A program made the position numbers and the translations under genes. Shown here in pieces: positions 18,569-26,740 of a DNA stretch of 64,000 bases. The stretch lies in assembly GCF_900129375.1 (NCBI RefSeq), contig NZ_FQVN01000006.1, forward strand, positions 496,001-560,000. The letters run 5' to 3'. Position 1 is the stretch's first letter. Each line of letters begins with the position of its first letter. The DNA comes from Streptoalloteichus hindustanus (GTDB lineage Bacteria > Actinomycetota > Actinomycetes > Mycobacteriales > Pseudonocardiaceae). Under the pieces are notes generated by a model. The model had not been told where the DNA came from and searched no databases. It worked only from the letters and a program-made list of their open reading frames with translations.

Positions 18569-20119
18569 CTACCGCCGTCGCGGGGCCACCGACGTGGTGT
18601 CGTGCGCCGGGTCGTGGCGTCCCGTGACGAACCCGGCCAGCCGCTCCCCGACGACCATGCAGGTCAGGTTCGGGTTGACCGAGGGCATGCTCGGGAAGAC
18701 CGAGGCGTCCGCCACCCGCAGGCCGTCGACGCCGAGCACCCGCAGCTCCGGGTCGACCACGGTGGTGGCCGCGTCGGGCGCGCCCATCCGGCAGGTGCCG
18801 GCGGGGTGGTAGACGGTGTTGGCGGTCCGCCGCACGTACTCCGACAGCTCCGCGTCGTCCACCATGGCCGCCCCCGGGGACAGCTCCTTGCCCACCCAGT
18901 CGCGCAGCGGGGCCTGGGCCGCGATCTCCCTGGCCAGGTGCACGCCGGCGAGCATGATCCGCTCGTCGTACCCCTCCGGGTCGGTGAAGTACCGGAAGTC
19001 GATCACGGGTGGGGCGGCCGGGTCGGCCGACCGCAGCCGGACCACGCCCTCGCTGCGAGCCCGCGCCACGTTCGGCGTCAGCGAGAAGCCGTGCTCGGCG
19101 GTGGGGAAGCCAGCCGGCCCGGTCTGGAGGTCGAACACCTCCAGGCCGAGGTGGAGCATCAGGTCCGGGTGGTACGGGTCCAGCACGTGCGCGAAGACGC
19201 CGACCTCCCAGAGCTGGGCGCTGGGGAAGTCCAGCGGGCGCTGGGACTCCCAGTTCAGCACGCCCTCCGGGTGGTCGAGCAGGTGCTCGCCGACCGGTAG
19301 GTCGACCAGCACGTCGACGCCCAGCGCGCGGAGCTGGTCGGCGGGCCCGATGCCGGACAGCATCAGCAACTTCGGGGTGTCGAACGCGCCGGCCGAGAGC
19401 ACGACCTCGCGTCGCGCGCGCAGGATGCCCCGGTCGGTGGCGACCCCGGTGGCGCGGCCGCGCTCCACCAGCACCCGGGTCGCGCGGGTGTCGGTGAGGA
19501 CGGTCAGCTCCGGCGGCACCGCGACCAGCGGGTGCAGGTAGGACACCGACGACGACTGGCGGACGCCGTCCCGTGCGTTCAGCTGGAACCGGCCGGCGCC
19601 GGCCCGCAGCCGCCCGTCCTGGTTGAACCGCACCGTCGGCAGCCCCAGCGCGGCGCACGCGTCGAGCACGGCGTGGTTCAGCGGGTTGTCCTCCGGCGGC
19701 TCGGCGACGGGGACGCGGGCGCGGACGGCGGCCACGGCGGGCGCGACCGCCGCCGGGCCCCACCCGGCCGCGCCGAGCCGCTCCCACTCCCGCAGATCCT
19801 GGTCCGGCGGGAAGAACGCGATGCACGAGTTGTGCGACGAACAGCCGCCGAGCACCTTCGCCCGCGCGTGCCGGATGCGGCCGTTGCCCCTGGCCTGGGG
19901 CTCGATGCGGTAGTCGTAGTCGTACTCCGACTCCAGCAGCTCGGTCCACCGGCGCAGCCGCAGCACCTCGTCGCGGCCCTCGTCCGACGGCCCGGCCTCG
20001 ACCAGGGCGACGGCGCCCGCGCCGAGCTCGGCCAGCCGCCGCGCCGCGACCGCCCCCGCGCTGCCGCCGCCCACGACGACGACGTCGAACTCCCCCAGGA
20101 GCTGGTGCCTGCCGGTCAC
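18569..20119 (-). CDS. GMC-family oxidoreductase, choline dehydrogenase-like
   Basis: This 516-aa flavoenzyme has the FAD-binding start FDVVVVGGGSAGAVAARRLAE, then RAKVLGGCSSHNSCIAFF and LSAGAFDTPKLLMLSGIG. The C-terminal catalytic His is in NTVYHPAGTCRMG, and the Asn in SVNPNLTCMVVG. With the aldehyde dehydrogenase and choline-type symporter upstream, the likely reaction is choline to betaine aldehyde. Substrate choice within GMC enzymes cannot be read reliably, so this rests on context. The GTG at 20119 overlaps the previous stop (GTGA) and puts the GxGxxG motif at residue 16. Confidence 0.85.
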   Translation of the reverse strand: MTGRHQLLGEFDVVVVGGGSAGAVAARRLAELGAGAVALVEAGPSDEGRDEVLRLRRWTELLESEYDYDYRIEPQARGNGRIRHARAKVLGGCSSHNSCIAFFPPDQDLREWERLGAAGWGPAAVAPAVAAVRARVPVAEPPEDNPLNHAVLDACAALGLPTVRFNQDGRLRAGAGRFQLNARDGVRQSSSVSYLHPLVAVPPELTVLTDTRATRVLVERGRATGVATDRGILRARREVVLSAGAFDTPKLLMLSGIGPADQLRALGVDVLVDLPVGEHLLDHPEGVLNWESQRPLDFPSAQLWEVGVFAHVLDPYHPDLMLHLGLEVFDLQTGPAGFPTAEHGFSLTPNVARARSEGVVRLRSADPAAPPVIDFRYFTDPEGYDERIMLAGVHLAREIAAQAPLRDWVGKELSPGAAMVDDAELSEYVRRTANTVYHPAGTCRMGAPDAATTVVDPELRVLGVDGLRVADASVFPSMPSVNPNLTCMVVGERLAGFVTGRHDPAHDTTSVAPRRR

Positions 20120-21660
20120 GCGGCGCCCCCTCCGCCGGCGGCCAGCCAGCCCGACCGGGCCGGCCGCAGGTTGTGGTAGACGTGCTTGGCCTCCGTGTAC
20201 TCCTCCAGCCCGGTCGGCCCCAGCTCCCGCCCGACGCCGGACTGCTTGAAACCGCCCCACTCGGCCTGCGGGACGTAGGGGTGGTAGTCGTTGATCCACA
20301 CGGTGCCGTGCCGCAGCCGCCGGGCCACGCGCCGCGCGCGACCGGCGTCGCCGGTCCACACGGCGCCGGCCAGGCCGTAGACGGTGTCGTTGGCCATGGC
20401 CACCGCCTCGTCCTCGGTGTCGAAGACCTCGACGGTCATGACCGGGCCGAAGACCTCCTCGCGCACGGCGGTCATCTCGGCGCGGCAGCCGTCGAGCACG
20501 GTCGGCAGGTAGTACCAGCCGTCGGCCAGCGCGGCGTCCTCCGGCGGCCGGCCGCCGGCCCGCAGCACCGCGCCCTCCGCGAGGGTGGCCTCGACGAGCC
20601 CGGCCACCTTCTCCCGGTGCGCGCGCGAGATGAGCGGTCCACAGTGGACGACGGAGCCGTTCTGTCCACTGTGGACCTTCTCGGAGAACCCGTCGCCGAG
20701 CCGGATCTCCCCGACCCGGTCCACGAGCGCGGCCACGAACCGCTGGTGCAGCTCGCGCTGCACCAGCAGCCGCGCGCCCGCCGAGCAGACCTGGCCGGCG
20801 TGGAAGAACGCCGCGCTGAGCGCGTTGTCCACCGCGGCGTCGAAGTCGGCGTCGGCGAAGACCACGTTGGGGTTCTTGCCGCCCAGCTCCAGGGCCACCT
20901 TCTTCACCGTCGCCGCGGCGTCGGCCATGATCCGCCGGCCCGTGGCCAGACCGCCCGTGAACGACACCATGTCCACGTCCGCGTCGGTGACCATCGCCCT
21001 GCCCACCGGATCGCCCGCGCCCAGCACGACGTTGAGCACGCCGGGCGGGAGCAGCGGCGCGGCGAGCTCGGCGAGCCGCAGGGTCGTCAACGGGGTCAGC
21101 TCGCTGGGCTTGAGCACCACCGTGCAGCCCGCGGCCAACGCCGGCGCGAGCTTCCACGACGCCTGCAACAACGGGTAGTTCCACGGCGTGATCTGCGCGC
21201 ACACCCCGACCGGCTCGCGCACCACCTCGCTGGCCACGTCCGGCCCCGGCGGCTCCACCGTGCGCCCGGACAGCGCCGGCCCGAGACCGCCGTAGTAGCG
21301 GAAGACCGCTGCGACGTCGGCCATGTCCTGACGGCTGTCCGCCAACGGCTTGCCGGTGTCCAGGCTCTCCAGCTCGGCGAGCTCGTCGGTGTGCTCCCGC
21401 ACCAGCTCGCCGATGCGGGTCACCACCTCGCCCCGCTCCGCGGCGGGCAGCGCGGGCCACGGCCCGGAGTCGAACGCGCGCCGGGCGGCCGCCACGGCGG
21501 CGCGCACGTCCTCGGCCGTCGCCTCCGCCACCACGGCGACGACGCGGTCGTCGTGCGGGCAGCGCACCTCGCGAGTGCCACCGGTGCCTGCGGTGTTGGC
21601 GGTGTTGGTCCACCGACCGTCGATCAACAGGCCGCTCGGCGTTCCTGCCGTGCGGGTCAT
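20116..21660 (-). CDS. Aldehyde dehydrogenase, betaine-aldehyde type
   Basis: This 514-aa NAD(P)-dependent enzyme has PWNYPLLQASWKLAPALAAG, the catalytic Glu in VALELGGKNPN and the catalytic Cys in FFHAGQVCSAG. Late motifs are EEVFGPVMTVEVF and EWGGFKQSGVGRELG. HAGQVCSAGARL is typical of betaine aldehyde dehydrogenases. Between GEIRLGDGFSE and CGPLISRAHREKV there are about ten extra residues compared with typical family members, and these coincide with two facing copies of the TCCACWGTGGA palindrome. Start and stop overlap both neighbours by 4 bp, so the three genes are translationally coupled. Confidence 0.88.
   Translation of the reverse strand: MTRTAGTPSGLLIDGRWTNTANTAGTGGTREVRCPHDDRVVAVVAEATAEDVRAAVAAARRAFDSGPWPALPAAERGEVVTRIGELVREHTDELAELESLDTGKPLADSRQDMADVAAVFRYYGGLGPALSGRTVEPPGPDVASEVVREPVGVCAQITPWNYPLLQASWKLAPALAAGCTVVLKPSELTPLTTLRLAELAAPLLPPGVLNVVLGAGDPVGRAMVTDADVDMVSFTGGLATGRRIMADAAATVKKVALELGGKNPNVVFADADFDAAVDNALSAAFFHAGQVCSAGARLLVQRELHQRFVAALVDRVGEIRLGDGFSEKVHSGQNGSVVHCGPLISRAHREKVAGLVEATLAEGAVLRAGGRPPEDAALADGWYYLPTVLDGCRAEMTAVREEVFGPVMTVEVFDTEDEAVAMANDTVYGLAGAVWTGDAGRARRVARRLRHGTVWINDYHPYVPQAEWGGFKQSGVGRELGPTGLEEYTEAKHVYHNLRPARSGWLAAGGGGAA
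20636..20677. repeat. Facing pair of TCCACWGTGGA palindromes inside the aldehyde dehydrogenase gene
   Basis: ggtccacagtggac (20636-20649) and gtccactgtggacc (20664-20677) are each palindromic and are also inverted copies of each other, separated by 14 nt. Together they can form one 14-bp stem. They encode the VHSG and VHCG residues of an apparent small insertion in the protein. Confidence 0.8.
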
Positions 21661-23369
21661 GCGGTCACCTCCTGGGTTTCCGGGCTGGCCAGCCCGATCG
21701 CGCGGCGTTCCGGGGAGTCCGGACGCAGGGCCGACAGCGGGACCGGCGGGTCCGCGCGCCGGGTCAGCCGGGACACCGCCAACGTGGTGGCCAGCCCGGC
21801 CACCATCGCCACGGTGCGGAACGGGAAGAGCACGGCGCCGTCCTCCTGCCACGGCCACGGCAGCAGCGCCGGCAGGCCGAAGGTCGGCTCGCCGCCGCTG
21901 ACGCGCAGCAGCAGGCCCACAGCGAACCCGGACAGCACGCCGGTCCGGTTGGCGAAGGGGACGAACAACGCGCACACCAGCATCGGGAACAGCAGCACGT
22001 AGACCAGGTCGCTGGCCAGGTACCAGAGCTGGTAGACGCTGCCCACGTTGAGCGCGAGCACGGTGGCGGCGGCCCCGACGAGCACGCCGACCCGGCGCAC
22101 CACGCGGCGCACCCGCTCGTCGCCGGCCTTCGGGTTGACCAGCCGGCGGTAGAGGTTCCAGCCGCCCATCGAGGCGGCGGACAGGATCGAGGCGTCCACA
22201 CTGGACATCACCGCGGCGGCCATCGCGCCCAGCGCGACGATCGCGACGGCCGTGGGCAGCAGGTAGCGCAGCACGTACGGCACGGTCAGCGCCGGGTTGT
22301 CCATCGGGGGCGCGCCGTGCGCGGTGAAGTCCGCCGCCGAGGCGATCACGCCGAACAGCGCCGGCGGGATCGCGGCCACGACGCACAGACCGCTGGCGGC
22401 GAAGGAGAGCCGGCGCGCGGTGCGTTCGTCCTTACTGGACAGAACGCGCTGGAAGTACACCTGCCACGGGATGCCGCCCATGACCAGCAGCAGCCCCATG
22501 TCCCACCAGTTCCACCACTTCGGCCCCCACGCCGGGTCGTCCCACCCGGTCAGCGGCGGGAACAGCGAGGCGTAGCCGCCCAGGTTGGCGGAGTAGGAGT
22601 CCCACGCGGCGCCCAGGCCGCCGACCGCGCCGGCGGCGAACGGCAGCGCGAGGAACAGGCCGACGAAGATCACGACGATCTGCGCGACGTCGGTGAGCGC
22701 CACCGACCACGCGCCGCCGGCGACCGTGTAGGCGATGCCGATCGCCGCCGAGATGATGATCGCCGGCGTGAAGTCCAGGCCGACGATGACGGCGAACGTG
22801 GTGCCCAGCGCGGTGAGGATCGCGCCGGACCAGAACACCTCGCCGAGTACGGCCGGGACCGAGCCCAGCCCGGCCACCCGCTTGCCGAAGCGGATGTCCA
22901 TCGGGTCGAGCATGGTCATGAAGCGGCCCCGCCGCATGGGGCCGGCGAAGAACAGCCCGCCGACGAGCATGCTCAACGCGTAGCCCCACGGCGCCTGGGC
23001 GAAGACCAGGCCGCGGGAGGCGGTGGCCTCGGCGGTGCCGCTGATGTAGCCGCCGTCGACCCAGGTGGCGGTCATGGTGCACACGCCGATCCACAGCGGC
23101 AGGCTGCGGCCGGCGACCAGGGTCTCGGCCAGGTTGCTCGCTCTGCGCGCCGCGACGACGGCGCCGAGCCAGTAGAAGACGCCGTAGAAGGCGAACATCG
23201 CGAGCAGCGCCGGCCAGGAGACCCGGGGCTGGGTGAGGGCGATGTAGACCGCGGCGGCCGCCAGCCCGAGCCCGAACACCCCGAGGGTGATCAGTCGGGA
23301 GGGGCCGCGGCCGGCCGCGGCGCGGTCGCTGGGGGTCGGTTCGGTCGTGCTCGTCGCCGGGACGGACAC
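21657..23369 (-). CDS. Sodium:solute symporter, CHT1-like choline transporter
   Basis: This 570-aa protein has about 13 membrane helices of the SSS family. TMTATWVDGGYISGTAEA closely resembles the signature of the animal high-affinity choline transporter CHT1. Other supporting segments are GAWSVALTDVAQIVVIFVG, MGGIPWQVYFQRVLSSKD and AMAAAVMSSVDASILSAASM. It would bring choline into the cell for oxidation to betaine by the two downstream enzymes. The GTG at 23369 follows GGAGAG. Its stop overlaps the next start (ATGA). It is the promoter-proximal gene of the three. Confidence 0.85.
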   Translation of the reverse strand: MSVPATSTTEPTPSDRAAAGRGPSRLITLGVFGLGLAAAAVYIALTQPRVSWPALLAMFAFYGVFYWLGAVVAARRASNLAETLVAGRSLPLWIGVCTMTATWVDGGYISGTAEATASRGLVFAQAPWGYALSMLVGGLFFAGPMRRGRFMTMLDPMDIRFGKRVAGLGSVPAVLGEVFWSGAILTALGTTFAVIVGLDFTPAIIISAAIGIAYTVAGGAWSVALTDVAQIVVIFVGLFLALPFAAGAVGGLGAAWDSYSANLGGYASLFPPLTGWDDPAWGPKWWNWWDMGLLLVMGGIPWQVYFQRVLSSKDERTARRLSFAASGLCVVAAIPPALFGVIASAADFTAHGAPPMDNPALTVPYVLRYLLPTAVAIVALGAMAAAVMSSVDASILSAASMGGWNLYRRLVNPKAGDERVRRVVRRVGVLVGAAATVLALNVGSVYQLWYLASDLVYVLLFPMLVCALFVPFANRTGVLSGFAVGLLLRVSGGEPTFGLPALLPWPWQEDGAVLFPFRTVAMVAGLATTLAVSRLTRRADPPVPLSALRPDSPERRAIGLASPETQEVTA

Positions 23370-23421
23370 ACCTCTCCTTCCGTCGGTGATCAGAACCGCC
23401 GATCGACGCTAGACCAAAAGT

Positions 23422-23435
23422 GGGACGCACGTCCC
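23422..23435 (-). promoter_or_regulatory. Palindromic candidate operator of the choline operon
   Basis: GGGACGCACGTCCC is a perfect 6-2-6 palindrome 53 bp upstream of the symporter start. Flanking bases extend the symmetry weakly (CCAAAA on the left, TTTGGG on the right). A TetR/BetI-like or GbsR-like repressor could bind here; no such gene is adjacent. Confidence 0.4.
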
Positions 23436-23570
23436 GGTTTGGGTGGCGAACTGTGACCTTCGCGACCGGCTCCACCCGGTAACGAATCACGGGCGCTGAA
23501 CGAAGTAAGACGCCGTCGTCGCAGGTGGCCGTGGGTGTCGCCCGGGCGGGTAGGCCGCCTTGACCCTCCT

Positions 23571-23586
23571 TCGAACGCGTGTTCGA
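23571..23586 (+). promoter_or_regulatory. Perfect SOS (LexA) box of the radical SAM gene
   Basis: TCGAACGCGTGTTCGA matches the actinobacterial LexA consensus exactly, and the whole 16-mer is a perfect palindrome. It ends 8 bp before the ATG. TTGACC at 23560-23565 could be the -35, with the -10 overlapping the 3' half of the box; this would place the transcript start at or next to the ATG (a leaderless mRNA). Confidence 0.88.
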
Positions 23587-23594
23587 ATTAGGCC

Positions 23595-25724
23595 ATGCGG
23601 TGGAACGGGCAGCGAGTGGTGGACGGCGACCTGGTCGCGGCGCCGACCCTGCCCGGCCTGCCGGGGCTGGTCCGCAGCGTCCGCACCCCCGACTTCCAGG
23701 GCATCGTCTTCCACGAGGTCGCGGCGAAGTCGGCGCTCAACCGGGTGCCCGGCGAGTCGGCGATGCCCTTCCGCTGGACCGTCAACCCCTACCGGGGCTG
23801 CTCCCATGCCTGCACCTACTGCCTCTCGGCGGACACCCCCGTTCTCTTGGCCGACGGGCGCACACGGCCGATCGCGGACCTGAAGGTCGGCGACGCCATC
23901 TACGGGACCCGGCGAGTCGGCTCCTACCGTCGTTATGTGCGCACGGAGGTCCTGGCGCACTGGCTCACCGTCAAGCCCGCCTATCGGGTTGTGCTGGAGG
24001 ACGGGACAGAGCTCGTCGCCAGCGGTGACCACCGCTTTCTGACCGATCGCGGCTGGAAGCACGTCGTCGGCGGGATGTGCGGCGCGGGCCGACGGCCGTA
24101 CCTGACCACCGGCGCCAAGCTGGTGGGCACCGGGCAGTTCGCCGCGCCGCCCGAGGCCACGTCGAGCTACCGGTCGGGCTATCTCCGCGGCGTGATCCGG
24201 GGCGACGGAACCGTCGGCCGCTACGCCTACGAGCGGTCGAGGAGGTCGAACGGCGACATCCACTCGTTCCGTCTCGCGCTGGCGGACTTCGAGGCGCTGG
24301 ACAGGGCACGGGCCTACCTGGCCGGATTCGGGGTTCCGACCTCGGCGTTCGTGTTCGCCGCCGAAGCGGTCGACCGGCGGGAGACCAGGGAGATCACGAC
24401 GGCGGAGCGAGCCGCCGTCGACGCGATCAGCGAGATCATCCGGTGGCCGGCGGTCCCTGACGCGGACTGGTCGCGCGGGTTCCTCGCCGGGATCTTCGAC
24501 GCGGAGGGCAGTTGCTCACAGGGAGTCTTCCGCATCCCGAACACGAACGACGAGATCATCACTGCGACCGGTCTCGCCCTGAAGCGCTTCGGGTTCGAGC
24601 ACGTCGTCGAGGACCGGGCGTTGGCCGACGGGTTGCGCGCAGTCCGGCTCCTCGGTGGTCTGCCCGAGCGTCTTCGCTTCTTCCACACCGTTGACCCGGC
24701 CATCACGCGCAAGCGGACGATCGACGGGGTCGCGATCAAGTCGAACGCCCGGCTCGGTGTCGTCTCGGTCGAACCCCTCGGCATGGAGCTTCCGCTCTAC
24801 GACATCACGACGGGCACGGGCGACTTCATCGCCAACGGGGTCGTCAGCCACAACTGCTTCGCTCGGCGCTCTCACACCTACCTCGACCTGGACGCCGGGC
24901 GGGACTTCGACAGCCAGGTGATCGTCAAGGTCAACGTCGGGGAGGTGTTGGCGCGCGAGCTGGCCGCGCCGCGCTGGCGGCGGGAGCACGTCGCCATGGG
25001 CACCAACACCGACCCGTACCAGCGCGCCGAGGGGCGCTACCAGCTGATGCCGGGCGTCATCTCGGCGTTGGCCGGTTCCGGCACCCCGTTCTCCGTCCTC
25101 ACCAAGGGCACGCTGCTGGCCAGGGACCTGCCGCTGCTGGCCGACGCGGCCCAGGAGGTGCCGGTCGGGCTCGGGGTGTCGATCGCGTTGCTGGACCGCG
25201 AGCTGCAGGCGTCGCTGGAACCGGGCACGCCCAGCCCGCAGGCGAGGTTGGACCTGGTGCGCAAGGCGCGGGACGCCGGGCTGCCCTGCGGCGTGTTCGT
25301 CGCGCCCGTGCTGCCGTGGCTGACCGACTCGGTCGCGGCGCTGGACGACCTGTTCGGCGCGATCGCCGAGGCCGGGGCCACCGGGGTCACGGTGCTCCCG
25401 CTGCACCTCCGGCCCGGCGCGCGGGAGTGGTTCATGGCCTGGCTGGAGCGGGAGCACCCGAAGCTCGTCCCCGGCTACCGGCGGATCTACGCCCGGGGCT
25501 CCTACGCCGACGCGCGCTACCGGAAGTGGCTCGCCGAACGCGTGCGACCGCTGGTCCGCAAACACGGGTTGGAGACGAAGGGCAGCGCGCGGAAGGAAAG
25601 CCCGCTGCGCGGTATTTCCTCCGACGAGGAAGGGGACTGGCCCAACGGCGCCCTCCCCGCCGTCGACGGCCCACCCGCAGCCTGCTCCGGCCCAGGGGGC
25701 CAGGAACAACTCACCTTGCTCTGA
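23595..25724 (+). CDS. Intein-containing Rv2578c-family radical SAM protein
   Basis: The precursor has 709 residues; removing the 345-residue intein leaves a 364-aa protein. The mature motif is Cys69-X3-Cys73-X2-Cys, the SAM-binding 4Fe-4S triad, with its third Cys supplied by the first residue after the intein. Later segments (HVAMGTNTDPYQRAEGRY, FSVLTKGTLLARDLPLLADA, GVFVAPVLPWLTDS) belong to the spore-photoproduct-lyase-like Rv2578c group. The reaction is unknown. The strong SOS box suggests a DNA-damage role (inference). The C-terminus ends QEQLTLL; its last 208 bp overlap the antisense Uma2 gene. It stands between the choline operon and aspS. Confidence 0.9.
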   Translation: MRWNGQRVVDGDLVAAPTLPGLPGLVRSVRTPDFQGIVFHEVAAKSALNRVPGESAMPFRWTVNPYRGCSHACTYCLSADTPVLLADGRTRPIADLKVGDAIYGTRRVGSYRRYVRTEVLAHWLTVKPAYRVVLEDGTELVASGDHRFLTDRGWKHVVGGMCGAGRRPYLTTGAKLVGTGQFAAPPEATSSYRSGYLRGVIRGDGTVGRYAYERSRRSNGDIHSFRLALADFEALDRARAYLAGFGVPTSAFVFAAEAVDRRETREITTAERAAVDAISEIIRWPAVPDADWSRGFLAGIFDAEGSCSQGVFRIPNTNDEIITATGLALKRFGFEHVVEDRALADGLRAVRLLGGLPERLRFFHTVDPAITRKRTIDGVAIKSNARLGVVSVEPLGMELPLYDITTGTGDFIANGVVSHNCFARRSHTYLDLDAGRDFDSQVIVKVNVGEVLARELAAPRWRREHVAMGTNTDPYQRAEGRYQLMPGVISALAGSGTPFSVLTKGTLLARDLPLLADAAQEVPVGLGVSIALLDRELQASLEPGTPSPQARLDLVRKARDAGLPCGVFVAPVLPWLTDSVAALDDLFGAIAEAGATGVTVLPLHLRPGAREWFMAWLEREHPKLVPGYRRIYARGSYADARYRKWLAERVRPLVRKHGLETKGSARKESPLRGISSDEEGDWPNGALPAVDGPPAACSGPGGQEQLTLL
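23820..24854 (+). other. Intein with LAGLIDADG homing endonuclease domain
   Basis: This 345-residue class 1 intein begins with Cys1 (CLSADTPVLLADG, block A). Block B is ELVASGDHRFLT with His71. Block F is LYDITTGTGDFIANGV, and the terminus is SHN followed by Cys of the C-extein. Two dodecapeptide motifs, YLRGVIRGDGT (Asp129) and FLAGIFDAEGS (Asp227), form an apparently intact endonuclease. All splicing residues are present, so it should splice. It interrupts the radical SAM cluster motif exactly before its third Cys. Codon choice in places is more relaxed than in the flanking exteins, which fits separate ancestry. Confidence 0.92.
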
Positions 25725-26302
25725 CGGAACCCCTGGAGCTGGTCGAGGTCGACGGTGACTGGGAAGGGTTCGTCAGTGGTGAACGCGCCGGTGACCGCCG
25801 GGGCGTCCTGGTAGCCGAACTCACTGGTCAGGCGGCAGGCGACCAGGGAGACAGGGCGTTCGATGTCCACGATCCAGTAGTGCGGGATGTCGGCCTCGGC
25901 GTACTCGATGTGCTTGAACTTGCAGTCCGTGCGTCGCGATCCCGGGGACACGATCTCGACCGCCAAACGGACGTCGGAGGCGCGAGCGATCCCGCCTTCC
26001 GCCTTGACCCGTTTCACGGTCGCCTTCTCCACGATGATGAGGTCGGGAGATCGCACGGTCCCCGGTTGGTCGGGCGGAGCGAGTTCGAGGTCCACGTCGA
26101 CGCTCTGGATGACCTTCAGGTGAGCGGGGAGTTGCCGCTCGATCTGGAACAGCAGATTCATGGAGGCGATCGCGTGCCCCATGGTCGGGCTTGGCGAGAC
26201 CACGAGGTTGCCCTCCTGGAGCTCGGTGCGGCCGTGCTCGTCCTCGCCGAGGGCCAGGTACTCGTCCACCGTCATCGGGCGGCGGGGCACGGGCTGGGAC
26301 AC
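25517..26302 (-). CDS. Uma2-family (DUF820) PD-(D/E)XK nuclease-like protein
   Basis: The first 190 residues or so form the Uma2 fold: MTVDEYLALGEDEHGRTELQEG, VRSPDLIIVEK with the active-site Asp, then RLAVEIVSPGSRRTD with the Glu, and KHIEYAEADIPHYWIVDIE. These are the PD-(D/E)XK-like residues. The cellular role of Uma2 proteins is unclear. The frame runs on about 70 residues (from about 25724 down to 25517) beyond the usual domain end, fully antisense to the radical SAM gene, and that tail looks like shadow sequence. The true biological stop may simply have been lost. Confidence 0.75.
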   Translation of the reverse strand: MSQPVPRRPMTVDEYLALGEDEHGRTELQEGNLVVSPSPTMGHAIASMNLLFQIERQLPAHLKVIQSVDVDLELAPPDQPGTVRSPDLIIVEKATVKRVKAEGGIARASDVRLAVEIVSPGSRRTDCKFKHIEYAEADIPHYWIVDIERPVSLVACRLTSEFGYQDAPAVTGAFTTDEPFPVTVDLDQLQGFRQSKVSCSWPPGPEQAAGGPSTAGRAPLGQSPSSSEEIPRSGLSFRALPFVSNPCLRTSGRTRSASHFR

Positions 26303-26443
26303 GGCTTCCCCCTGCGTCTGGCCATCCAGTGGTTCACCGCAGGCGGTTGTAGTGGTCGCCCGGGGTGGGAGAAGCCTGCTTCGCGGCGGGGTTCACCCGA
26401 TCGAGAGCGGTGAGAGGCAGGGACGGCGGCCCTGGGGGAGGAG

Positions 26444-26716
26444 TCAGGGGAGCGGGCCGGCGTCGACCGTGGTTCCGAGGGGGTCGGTCGGGAAGGCCCG
26501 GCGTGGGGGCGTGGCCCTGCGGTCCGCTGACAGGCGTGCGGTGATCACCGCGGTGTGGTGCTGGAGCTCGCGGCGGCCTTGGCCGGCGTCGTCGAGCGCC
26601 GGGTCGGGGTGGTCGGGGGACGGGACGGAGCTGTCCCCGTTGGTGACAGGGGTTCCTCGTTCCAGGTGAGTGCGGCGGCGTTGCTCGCCGGAGCGCGGTC
26701 CCGGGGGCGGCGGCAC
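26444..26716 (-). CDS. Small hypothetical protein, low confidence
   Basis: This 90-aa frame starts with GTG, preceded by AGGAG 8 nt upstream, 24 bp after the small membrane ORF. The residues are mostly Pro, Arg, Asp and Ala, with [20 protein letters not shown] as the only helix-like stretch. Third-position GC is high over the 3' two thirds. No domain is recognisable. It may form a two-gene unit with the upstream small ORF, or be chance. Confidence 0.3.
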   Translation of the reverse strand: MPPPPGPRSGEQRRRTHLERGTPVTNGDSSVPSPDHPDPALDDAGQGRRELQHHTAVITARLSADRRATPPRRAFPTDPLGTTVDAGPLP

Positions 26717-26740
26717 GGGGTCAACTCCTGGGACCCTCGT

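Noticed and set aside
18569-21613. Apparent 1014-aa fusion of an aldehyde dehydrogenase region with the GMC oxidoreductase
   Set aside because: The upstream half is an out-of-frame reading of the aldehyde dehydrogenase gene; the GTGA overlap gives two separate proteins.
22194-22206. Possible ninth palindrome copy, gtccacactggac, in the symporter gene
   Set aside because: The core is broken (CACACTG instead of CACWGTG), so it is not a true inverted repeat of this family.
25517-25724. Frameshift or truncation at the end of the radical SAM gene
   Set aside because: The frame stays intact to a family-typical QEQLTLL end; the overlap is with an antisense gene, not a broken one.
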